From Azadirachta indica (lineage: Eukaryota > Streptophyta > Magnoliopsida > Sapindales > Meliaceae): a stretch of 64,000 nt of DNA. Below the pieces are notes generated by a model that saw only the letters and a program-made list of their open reading frames with translations, made no database searches and had not been told where the DNA came from. Made by a program: the position numbers and the translations under genes. The stretch spans positions 14,464,350 to 14,528,349 of the forward strand of contig CM040452.1 in the NCBI GenBank assembly GCA_022749755.1. Reading direction: 5' to 3'. Of this stretch, positions 48,746-59,900 are shown one piece after another (position 1 is the stretch's first letter; the number at the start of each line of letters is the position of its first letter).

Positions 48746-50005
48746 TGCATGAATTATTGTCCAATGTTCCATGATAGTCTGCATTAGAGTTCTCTAGGAA
48801 GTAGATGGTGGCAGCTTGCAGTTGGATTCAACATTCATGGCATAAATTGAAAAAAAGAATATGCTGGAGATGGCTAGTACTCGTACATACCCTGCACTGT
48901 GACTTTTCTTGCAATCATGGAAAGGTTTTATTCAGCTGCCATAATTGGAAGTTTACTTGCAGGTTTTTTGTGGGAACACGAGATAAATTATCTAGTTACT
49001 ATAATTACTCCGATCAATAACAGATTGCTTTGATAAAAAATGAATGTTGGTTAATGTTGATATTTACCACCATGATGTGTTTTGTTTCGAGTTATCAATA
49101 TGTTAAATTTTCCTGGAATTACTATTAGAAAATTACCAGACAGCAATTTTCTTGTTAAAAGGAATTTAGTACTGTAAAGATGAATGCGAGCCACTCTCCC
49201 TCTTGCTTGTAAAACTAAAAGCCTAGGATTTGCATATTGCAGTTGCAGTAACAGCACCATAGATGCTTATGCAGATCCCTCAGTCTAAAGACTTTTGCAC
49301 TTGCAGCATCAAGCTAAGAATTTTCCCACTCAAAACTTTGGTCAAACTGTCTCATCCCAAAATCAATCTAGCTTTGAAGTAGTGGTATCCATTGACAAAT
49401 ATCATTGTGTTAGGTTTAACTCTCATCATTTAAACCACCCAAAACATAGAGAAGAGCAGATTTTTTTTTTTTTGGTTCAATAACGTAGTATTAAGCGAAT
49501 CTTGATTCTTGTGCGACACTAAATGGACAAAGCTAAGGGTGACTTTCATTAGTGCCCCACTTTAAAAGAGCGACGAGAAATTATTATAAACCTAAGATAT
49601 GAAATGCTAGTAAACTTGGGTAATTGAGCATCTCTAATAAGTAATTACTTTAATATTTTAAATGATGATGCGGATTTTATTATTTAGATAATAAGTGTTA
49701 TAATTTTTAAACTAATTCATCATCCAATTTTACTGTCCAATGAATGAGAGTCATGTATCAACAAGACTTGGGATATAACACATAAATTCATAAATACAGT
49801 GGATTTATTGAATAATGCATGAACAGACATATGAGCATTTAAAACGACATCGTGTAATCGAGGGAAGTTGATAAGTAATATTTCTTTCGTTTAGCAATAT
49901 CGGTAAACAGTCCACAGTTTGGCTATTTTGCAGAATACCCCTTCCCCCAAAAACCTCACTAAACCCTGAACCAATCAGACTCGCGGAGAAGAGAGAGAGG
50001 CCATC
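48746..50005. other. Spacer between RFS1 and COX15
   Basis: Holds the RFS1 3' UTR and COX15 promoter. A CCAAT box-like CCAATCAG is present at about 49972, some 30 bp before the COX15 ATG. No other gene seen. Confidence 0.6.
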
Positions 50006-53000
50006 ATGTTTCAAAGCAGAGTGATATCTTCGATTCTGAAGCGAAACAAAGCTTCTCTCAATACCATATTATCCAACTTCAAACAAACGACATCGTTTAC
50101 AGCTGTCTCTTCTTCTTCATCTTCGTCTTCGTCTACAGTTGCAAGGAGCTCACTTTATGGCTTCAGATCTCTCTATAAGGTCATTCATTTCTTCTCATCT
50201 TTTGTCTTATTCCAGTATTGAAATTTCACTATCTGGGCATTTCGATTTTTGTGCTGTTTCTTGATCAAAGTGAACAAAAATATATATCTCTCAATTTGGT
50301 TTTATGTTGAGCACTGGCTGTAGAGGGTTGTTGTGTTCGTGATTCGTTCACTTGTAGAAGGATTTATGAAGACACTGGTCGTGTTTGAATAAAGTCTTAG
50401 TCGAGATAAAGTGTCTTGGCTAAAATGATTGTGATGAAACCCTTGTCTTTACACATTACTTCTACGTCTAACTTGCATTTACAGTACCATTTTACGGTAA
50501 AGGAAAATTTTTTCATCTGTTTAGATTTATTCTAAGTGATATTGGATGGCTGTATTGACATTGTCGCAGATGATTGAGAGAATTACCATCAAGATGTGAT
50601 TATGTGGCTAGCCTGATATACAATAATATGTAAATATAACTACAATGAATTTATGTTACTTCTTTTAGGGTGAATATATGCCATCTCTGAGGACCATGTC
50701 AACTGCAGCAGCTGTAGGTGTGGAAACTAAAGAGGGATTGAAGCTATTAGTAACTGGAGGGCCCCGTGCTCAGAAAGCAGTGGGGATATGGCTTTTTGGT
50801 TCCGCTGCATGGGTTTTTAGTATGGTGGTACTAGGTGGGATTACTCGATTGACTCGATCTGGTCTTTCCATGACGGACTGGAAATTCACTGGTGGCCTTC
50901 CTCCGCTATCGCATGAGGAGTGGTTGCAGGAGTTTGAGAAATACAAGCAATCGCCTGAATATAAGCAGTAAGTGCAAACTTCATGAAGCGTTGCTTTCTG
51001 TTCTGTGTACCACCTGAAATTCACAGTGAACTTATGCTCACAAAGTAGAATTTATTTTCTGCTTTAATTCCATAGGAAGTGTCAAATGTTTTCAGAGTTA
51101 CATAATACCCTAATAGTATAGATCACTTTTTATGCTTTAGAAAGCTATCCTTTGCGGTTGATTCTAATTTTGATAGTTTGATTTCTTAGCATGTATTCTT
51201 CAGTAGTTATACTTGTGTCTTGGGTTGAAATTGTACATAATTGAAGTCACTACATTCGAGATCTGTGAAGATATTCCTTATGTTGCTTGGTTTTTGACAT
51301 CTGGCAGTGTGAACAAAGGGATGAGTGTTGAAGATTTCAAATTTATTTATTGGATGGAATATGCACATCGTATGTGGGGAAGGGGACTGGGTATCATTTT
51401 TGCTCTGCCATTTTCATATTTTCTTCGTAAGGGATATATTACCTTACGACTTGGACTGAGACTCTCTGCTCTTTTTGCCCTTGGTGCTGGTCAGGGTCTC
51501 ATTGGCTGGTGGATGGTTAAAAGTGGTTTAGAGGTAAGAAACACTCAACTATATGTTCTACTTCTTCTATTTTACAATTTCTTCTGTTTTTCAGTTTGCA
51601 TTTAAGTTTGTAGAAAAAAAAATTTGAAAGCCTTGAACATTCTATCATGTAGGAGCCAGCCTCTGAATATTCTCAGCCTAGAGTAAGCCCATATCGTCTT
51701 GCAGCTCATCTTACCTCTGCGTTTGTTATCTACACTGGCCTCTTTTGGACTGCTCTTTCTGTTGTTATGCCTGAACCACCTGCTGAATCAGTTGCCTGGG
51801 TTTGTGGGGCAGCAAAAGTGAAAAAACTGGCCCTGCCCGTGAGCTTAATTGTAGGCATTACTGCTGTCTCGGGGGCATTTGTTGCAGGAAATGATGCTGT
51901 AAGTAATTATTGCTGCTCTGGTCTTGTTTCTGGTCTTTTCCAAGTATTTGTTGAAAAGTATCAATTTTCTATTTATGAAATACACTCTAAATTATCTTCC
52001 ATGCTGATGTCTTAGGGGCGTGCATATAATACTTTTCCAAAGATGGGGGATACATGGATTCCTGATGACATATTTGATATGAAGCCCCTAATTCGCAACT
52101 TCTTTGAGAATACATCAACAGTACAGGTACTTTCTCTGTGCAAAGATTGCCTCTTTGTGTTTTTGCCGCCTAAGTTTCATGATTTTGCCATACAATTGCA
52201 GCATCTGCTGTTAGCTAAAGCTTAGGGTGCAATGATATACAAACTAAAAATGCATTTAAGTCGGGAAGAGGAAGAGAGAGATATATATGTTTTTACTTTT
52301 TACACAAATATGTTCTTTAAGGTAAAATTTTTGTGATACTGTCTTCTTCTTTATGTTGTCACTGAGAAAGAACTTTAAGCTTAATCAATATATGAAGATT
52401 GAAGCCCCCATAGAAGTGTGCTCATTGTAATACCACGGTTACTCATTCAAGAAAATCATTGGACCAACTTCTTGTTCTGCATTTGTAACCACGTTTACTC
52501 ATACAAAAAACTGTTTCAACCTATACCATGTCACCTACATGTGCATGTTGAAATATTAGAACTTCTTACTTTCATAGTTGCGTAACTTCTTTAAGATATA
52601 AGGTAACTATTGGAATTTTATAGATTAGGACTTAAAAGATTCAATTGAAATTCTTCATCAGTAACTGTGGATGGATATTTCAAGTAATGATTTGCATTTT
52701 TTTATCTTGTCTGCAGCTGGACCACCGTATCCTTGCAACGACTGCCTTATTGTCAATTTGTGCTTTATGGTGGTCAACAAGAAAGTTGGACATACATCCT
52801 GCCATTCGAGCTTTGATAGGAAGCACAGTTGGCATGGCCGCTCTTCAGGTGATTGCTCTGCCTGTGGCTCTCGATCTATTGTTTCCGAAAACAACTTTCC
52901 TGATTCTAGCTTTTGTTATTTGAATATAAACTAGAATGCCCTTTTTATTTTCCTGGTTATTGAATAAGTTGGTTGTCTCCATTGCAGGTTACCCTAGGGA

Positions 53001-53161
53001 TTTCAACCCTTCTCACGTATGTGCCTGTTTCACTGGGCAGCGCACATCAGGCCGGTGCTCTAACACTTATGACTCTTATGATCTTGCTTAATCACACTGT
53101 TCGAAAGCCTTCAATGTCTCTCCTTAAATCACTGCCACAAGTTGCAAAAACAACATATTAA
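50006..53161 (+). CDS. COX15: Heme A synthase COX15, mitochondrial
   Basis: Seven exons: 50006-50179, 50669-50967, 51308-51533, 51653-51898, 52016-52126, 52717-52848, 52988-53161. Joined 1362 nt, 453 aa. COX15 oxidises heme O to heme A in the mitochondrial inner membrane, needed for cytochrome c oxidase assembly. The N-terminus is rich in Ser, Arg and Lys (MFQSRVISSILKRN, then a run of Ser), as expected of a mitochondrial presequence. The first helix has GGITRLTRSGLSMTDWK. The four heme-ligating His positions are in place: H178 (EYAHRMWGR), H252 (RLAAHLTSA), H355 (LDHRIL) and H416 (GSAHQAGAL). All exon phases are consistent. Confidence 0.95.
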
Positions 53162-53871
53162 GTTGATAAGTTTTGAAGGAGGATTAGGTAGATGAACTAA
53201 AAACAAAATGATTATTGTATTCTCAATTCTCATTTTACATTTTAATCTCCAATTGTTTTGGATTCTATGTGCTAGTGGAAAGCGAAATAGGCTTACTTGT
53301 ATTGCTTCCTTGTATTTAACTCAGTACACGGTTGCCTCATCCCCTTATTTTATTGTAACCGAAAGGCAGACTGCTCTACCATTTGGGAATCCATCTGAAT
53401 CTTTCTGAGCTTCATCTTGCATTAATAGTTATCGAGACCTAATGCCTTTGATATTAAAAAATTATTAGGTAAGCATTTGATATTAGTATTTAATTTAAAC
53501 CTATCATTATTAATATATAAGTAACAGTAACAAATTAGAGGAAAAATTAAAATTAGTGGTGAAACGTTATTTGATGTGATAGAGATGATAGCAGTATTCA
53601 ATCTTTGTGCATGTTGGACGTTGTATGACACAACGAACTTATCCATTACGTAAAATGTAGAAAATACAAGACCAATCCGGTAACTACGTGTCTCAGATTC
53701 GAGATCAACACACTCCACAAGCGGCCACGTGAGATCAAAACACTACGCCACGGCCAGCCAACACGTCTCTCTTTCGTCCTTTCGCTTCCTGAATATATAT
53801 TATTATACATACATAATCTCTAAAACCATGCAGCAAACACTTGGAAAGCAAATTAAGAAGAAGATCAACAA
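53162..53871. other. Spacer between COX15 and the oleosin-like gene
   Basis: COX15 3' UTR on the left and the oleosin-like gene promoter on the right. No extra gene. Confidence 0.6.
53726..53832 (+). promoter_or_regulatory. Seed-type promoter motifs of the oleosin-like gene
   Basis: A CACGTG G-box (53726-53731), a TATATAT TATA-like run (about 53794-53800) and an RY word CATGCA (53827-53832) precede the ATG at 53872. The G-box/RY combination is typical of seed-expressed promoters. Because an RY word is only 6 bp and sits in the probable leader, weight is modest. Confidence 0.4.
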
Positions 53872-54381
53872 ATGGCGGATGATCGTTATCAGCAAGAACA
53901 TGATGAGCAGCCAAGATATGGTTATCGTGGTGGGACCGGGACCGGAACTCTAAGCCATCGTGTCTCCGGGAAATCAATGGTGTGGGCGTCGCTGGCTGGC
54001 GTAGGCATTGGCGGGCCGCTATTGGGAATGATGGGGTTCAGTTTCCTGGCAACAGTAACACTTGTTGTTATATCGTCGCCGGTTCTACTGATATTCAGCC
54101 CCTTGTTGTTGGGTACTGTTTTTGTGTTCGCGGGGTCGTTGACTGGTTTCACTGCGGCCATGGGTATGGCAGTTGCTGGTTTTCTTTCGCTTTCATGGAT
54201 TTACAGGCAGGTCAGAGGGTATTTAGGTTTAGGGTTTAGTCTTAGAGGTTATGAGAGAGTGAAAGAACAAGGGCAGCAGGATTTTGGTGTTGGTGGGTAT
54301 TTGCAGCAAAGGGTTCTTCGTGACGAGAATTCTTCTCAATCTCAGTCTCATGAAAATAGGTTAACAAGAAGTTTGATGTAG
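53872..54381 (+). CDS. Oleosin-like lipid-droplet protein
   Basis: Intronless CDS of 169 aa. A polar N-terminus (about 1-35) is followed by a central hydrophobic hairpin of some 75 residues (about 36-110) and a C-terminal amphipathic part with RGYLGLGFSLRGYERVKEQG. This is the oleosin layout: the hairpin dips into the triacylglycerol core of seed or pollen lipid droplets. The proline knot is present in altered form: SSPVLLIFSPLLLG has P-x5-S-P, but Gly where the third Pro is expected. A short basic, Gln/Ser-rich tail ends RLTRSLM. The start is the first ATG in this frame; another ATG at 53828 is in a different frame. Confidence 0.85.
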   Translation: MADDRYQQEHDEQPRYGYRGGTGTGTLSHRVSGKSMVWASLAGVGIGGPLLGMMGFSFLATVTLVVISSPVLLIFSPLLLGTVFVFAGSLTGFTAAMGMAVAGFLSLSWIYRQVRGYLGLGFSLRGYERVKEQGQQDFGVGGYLQQRVLRDENSSQSQSHENRLTRSLM

Positions 54382-56775
54382 AAGTTTCTTTAATGCGTAA
54401 TTAGATTAGAACTTTAGTAAGGATGGTGTGTCAATGTGTCATGTATTATTTGTATTGCTTGGTTTTGTAGAAGTGATCGATCAATGGTTGTGCATCGTGT
54501 TTTATTGTAGCTTTGGTTTGTAATTTTGCTCTCATGATTAATAATGACTTGCACATTTTATAATTAATTTAGTCATTTGTATTATTTTATGTAGGAAAAT
54601 ACACAACACATTTTCTTTCGGACGACAAAACTTGTGATAAGAACTTTCAACGACCCACTGTTTGTAGGCTTAATTAGAGATTCTGCCAAATTAAGTACCA
54701 AGAAAGCTACTTATATATAATAATGCAGAAATTAAGGTCAGGTATTACATGGATTTTTTTATATTATATTATTAAACCCTATTAGAAACGTACATGTACC
54801 CTACATAAAATCAAGTCATAGAATTCTTTTAAGTAACAGCGAATTAATTAATTAAGCTTCATATATATATATATATATATATATATTATTTGCAGTTAAC
54901 AGATATGAATTAAGTGCCCCACACTGATACTTTAGAATTTCAAGTAATAGTGGGTAGTTGGATTAGTGAAGTTATATCTCTCTATACATAAACATATAGA
55001 TAGATAGAATATTCTCTGCCATATAAAATCCGTAAAATTGTATTTTATTGTATTGTATTATATTATGTTATATAATTTGCTAAATAATTAATTAAGTTGC
55101 ATGATGTTTTTCGTCCAAGGAAAATTCAATTCAGAAGAATATCAATATCAGATTCTTTGAGGGAAGGTCACTTTTGATTTCCCATCCCACCTTACTTAGT
55201 ATTTCCCATCGCCCTTTCCTTTGTTGAAAATATTATCAATTGTCCTATACTCAGATTCCTGTACACCGAAATATAATATTATTTTCAATTTTTATAAACA
55301 TAATAATGTTCTTTAAATAACTAATATTTGAATTTTTTTTTTTTAAGAAATTTATTGACACAAATATAGGGATGATGTTTATATATATGAATATCTTAAC
55401 AATTAATGATTAAATTACTGATTAATTCCAAAGTGATTAAGTTTTTTTCAAACTAAGTATATCTTAAAAGTAATTTATATTTTTTGATTGTTGAATAATA
55501 ATAATATATTGTATTGCTTGGATTGGATAATTAGCATGACCCACACATCAGATAATTAATTATTTGTTAAAATAAGATATTAAAAATACAAAAACAATTT
55601 ACAAAGTCAACAAGAGCATGAATATAATTGGGTATTCTTTTATTAGACAAACATATACATATAGTAAAAGATTAATGAAAAATTTGTTAACAAAATTTGA
55701 GACAATAATAATAATAAATAATAAAATATTCCTTGAATTTATTATACTCTTTAAAATAGTGTCGTAATGACCAATTGGTATATTATTAAAAAAATAAGAG
55801 ATATTAAATATTTATTTATAACTTTTCTTAAATGTAATTAATTTAATTTAACATGGGACGGCATGTAGTGGACTGGAAGCCGAAAGATTTCATTTGTGTA
55901 CTTGTACTTACAGCAACGGTCTAATATTGTTTCAACTGTAATGTTCGCGAAACTGCCTGGAAGATGACTTAAATAGACCGGAAAAATATAAAATTAGAAA
56001 AAAAAAAAAAAAAAAAACTAAACTTTAGATCGAGCATTAGAGCAGAAAATTATAATGGACACGGCAGTACTTGCTTTCTAATCATAGTAAACTCTTCTTA
56101 CAACCTAACAGCCCTCGAAGAAGACGGAGAAATCTAAGTATCATATTTCGTACGGTCGTCTTCAAGACTGTATTGTTGGTTTTGGTTCTCTTTTTTTTTT
56201 TTTAATTACTTGCCAACTGTTTTTCTATTTTTGGTTTGTTGATATTTTTCCAGGACACCCGATTCTGCTTCTGTCAAGGTGAGTTCTTTCCCGATCTGAT
56301 TTTTTAAATATTTATTTGCTGGTTGTATCGGGATTCAAATATTTGATTTTCTTTTTCTTGCAAGATCTGATTTTTAGAATTAAAAAATTGGGTTTTATTT
56401 GTTGTTGACTGCGATTGCGATTGAGGGTCTGAGTTTTGTTTCACTGTTGGGGAGTTTTGTTTTATTGTTCTTTAGAGTTAGTGAATAGTATCCATAGTCA
56501 GATTTCATTTAAATATTTTGTTTTGCATATCTAATTGTGGTTTTAATATTAATTTGATGCTGCCTTGGATTTGTTGTAGGAATTTACAGAGGGTTCGGAT
56601 TGGAAGTTTTGGTTTTGAAGCGTTTTATAGGTGGCTGATGCTATCCTTTGTTCTGTTTGGCTGCACCAACTTTATTTCTATTAAATTATTTTGTGGCTAC
56701 TGAGACAAAGTATAGAATGAGCATTCAATGTGCTGATCGTTCTTGATGGATATCAATAAGTTATTGTGCTTTTAG
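54382..56775. other. Intergenic region before CAX
   Basis: AT-rich spacer with an (AT)n run at 54861-54886 and a poly-A run near 55998-56018. From about 56100 the sequence is less AT-rich and probably holds non-coding leader exons of the CAX gene. No coding exon supported before 56787. Confidence 0.55.
54861..54886. repeat. (AT)n microsatellite
   Basis: Thirteen uninterrupted units. Confidence 0.95.
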
Positions 56776-56831
56776 TACAACAAGCGATGGAGGTTAAGTT
56801 ACGGTTGGAGGAAGCTAAATCCAATCTTGAA
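56776..56831 (+). other. Leader exon of CAX, possibly coding
   Basis: After a TGCTTTTAG acceptor and before a GAA/GTAAGT donor lies ATG 56787 followed by 15 sense codons (MEVKLRLEEAKSNLE). These join in frame to the MGSLDDRS start of the next exon. Either this is 5' UTR or the CAX protein has a 15-16-residue extra N-terminus. Confidence 0.45.
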
Positions 56832-56952
56832 GTAAGTTTCTGCATAACTTGTTATTTAACATTTTAGGTAAAAAGTTTATAGACCATATAATAGGTTAGG
56901 CAGTCTTTTGTGGAAGTGATGATTTGTAATGAAAAGATGTTTGTTTTAGCAG

Positions 56953-59900
56953 ATGGGATCATTAGATGATAGATCGGTGCGTGAGTTTGAGGATGAGAGT
57001 CTTTTTACCCCAGAGCCAGAATCTGAAAAGACACTACCCAATCATGGACTTCCAAATGGATCAGTTTCTGGAGGTTTCCCATCTAGTGGTAGTAAAATTT
57101 TGCAGAATGGCGTTTATAGGAGCATAAAGACCGTAGTTTTTTCAAATAAACTTAACTTGCTTATGCCATTTGGCCCTCTTGCAATCATGGTCCACAAATT
57201 GACTGGTCATAAGGTGAGTTTGATAATCTATATTTTTGTTTTGGAGTTCTTTCTCATTGCTGCTTAGTTATGTTTTCATTAATGTATTGAGGTGGATTAC
57301 AGGGATGGGTCTTCTTTCTGAGCTTGTTGGGTATAACACCTTTGGCTGAGCGTTTAGGTTATGCTACAGAGTGAGTATTCTTATATCTCTCTCTTGATTA
57401 TTATTTTATTTTATAGTTTCTCTAATACCTAATTTGTGTTTACCCATTTCATGATGCAGGCAGCTGGCTTTCTACACAGGGGCCACAGGTATAATTAGTC
57501 ATCTATTGGATTATTAATTAACAAATTGTTATTATGGTATATCAAAATCTTTGATTTGTTTTCTTTTAGCAGATAAAGTGCGTGCATTCTGTGCTTTCAT
57601 AGTTTTGTTTGGAAGTATCGTTTGACAATTGTGTCTTCATTGTTTCTTCTCTTTTGATTACAATGAAAATAATAATAGTTTCTGCTTAAAATGCATAGTT
57701 AAACTTGTTGAAGATTTCTTGGATTCATCATTTCTAGCTGTGCTGTAAATTGATTTGTAATAATCAATCTCTAACTTAATTTTTGTGGAGGGAGTCTATT
57801 TTTTCTTTGTGTGGCTCTTTTCCATCTCTTCCAATATTGTACCTTTCCAATTTGTGATATTCATTTTCATGTCATTTACTGCATCCTTCAAAGTTTTAAC
57901 CAGTTTTTCTTAAATCAATATGTGCTTTTTTCTGAAGCATTTTATTTTCTGGGATACCCAGTGCCAATAACGTTTGTTTAGTTAAGCCTAAAATTTCTTT
58001 TATTAATTCCTGTTTGTATGTTCACGCTCAAACGAAATTTGCAGTTGGAGGCCTTTTAAATGCAACATTTGGAAATGCAACAGAGCTGATTATATCAATT
58101 TATGCACTGAAAAGTGGTATGATGCGTGTTGTTCAGCTGTCGTTATTAGGCTCAATTTTGTCAAACATGTTGCTGGTGCTTGGATGTGCATTCTTTTGTG
58201 GTGGACTTGTCTTTTGCAAAAAAGAACAGGTGTTTAATAAGGTAGGTGTACAATCATCTTATTCTGATGGTTCTGTTTACTCTTGTATCCCATCTTCTTT
58301 GAATGCTATAACTGAACCAAGCCATCATGCAGGCATCTGCTGTTGTGAATTCAGGACTGTTGTTAATGGCTGTCATGGGCCTACTTTTTCCAGCTGTTCT
58401 TCACTACACACACACTGAGGTGCATTTTGGAAAGTCAGAGCTAGCTCTTTCAAGATTTAGTAGTTGCATTATGCTAGTGGCATATGCTGCCTATCTTTTT
58501 TTCCAATTAAAGAGTCAAACAGAGACATATGTCCCTCTGAGTGAGGTTGGTGACAATTTTCTAATATAATAAAGTGTTAGTACAGTTTGTGCTTTTTGTG
58601 TAGACTACTTATTGGTGTCATATGTGGCGCCAAATTAGGAGGAGAATCAGACTGGGGATGGTGATGGTCATGATGATGACGATGATGATGAAGCTCCGGA
58701 GATCTCTAAATGGGAATCGGTGATTTGGCTTTCAATTATGACAGCTTGGATCTCTATCTTATCAGAGTATGTAGTTGATGCCATAGAGGTAACATTGGGT
58801 TTATCAAACTTTCCTTGCTTGATCAGATTCTTATTTTTAAATTTTGGTGGTTTATGACTTCATGGACAGGTATCGTCAAATATGTATTACAGTTAGATGT
58901 TTTTATTGGTGGCTCATTCTTGATCATTGTTTTTCAATTATGTGAATGCTTGTTATAGCCTATGCTCATACTTAAAGCTGGCTTGGAATGTACAGATGTG
59001 TGTCTCATGTTTAGAAGCAGCAACTGATTTCTATTGAGAAAAGGACTTGGTTGCATGAGGATGACAGCTATATTAGGCATTAATGAAACAACGATCAAGA
59101 GGACCTCTGGGACTTATAATATGCATAGACATATTATACATATATTTATTCAGAAAAAATAGCTACAGAGTGGATCAGGAATCCACAAATCAGCCAAAAG
59201 AAAATCCCAAAGAGGGGAACCTAAAACTATACAAGAGCACTATGAGTATTTCTGTTACTTTCTGTGTACATATAAAACTGGACGCTCTGGGATGTATCGG
59301 CTGTCAGATAGTTGAAATTAGGATTTTCACACTTAGACCCTTTCTTGCTTCTCTTCCCACCACGTATTTGTCTTTATTATCAGTTATTATATGCGATTGT
59401 GATGCCGTAAGATTTCAATTATGTATTTTGGAGAATATTCATGATCAGTTTTTTCTCTAAACATTTGCTTGTTTCTGTAGGGGGCATCGATTTCATGGGG
59501 GATACCGATTTCATTTATTAGTGTTATCTTGCTTCCAATTGTAGGAAATGCTGCAGAGCATGCAAGTGCTATTATGTTTGCTATGAAAGACAAGCTTGTG
59601 AGCAATTCGTCAGCATCTTATTTCTGACAATTCATTATATTATTTTACACTATTTTCCATAATATAAAATTTCCTTGCAGGACATATCTTTAGGCGTGGC
59701 AATAGGATCATCAACTCAGATATCTATGTTTGGGGTATGTGTTAAACATTAGATGGTCCCTTCTGATTGCATTTAGTTTTCGATTTTGACTGAATCAGTA
59801 ATGAGTTTTCTAGCAGAGGTGTAGAACCATTTGATTATAAAACTGATTCCATATTATGGACAAGTCACCAATAGTCATATGGAAGTTTCCAGCCATAGTA

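Noticed and set aside
59083..59460. 125-codon plus-strand frame.
   Set aside because: It lies wholly within a CAX intron, between the exons ending at 58788 and starting at 59481, and has no recognisable domain.
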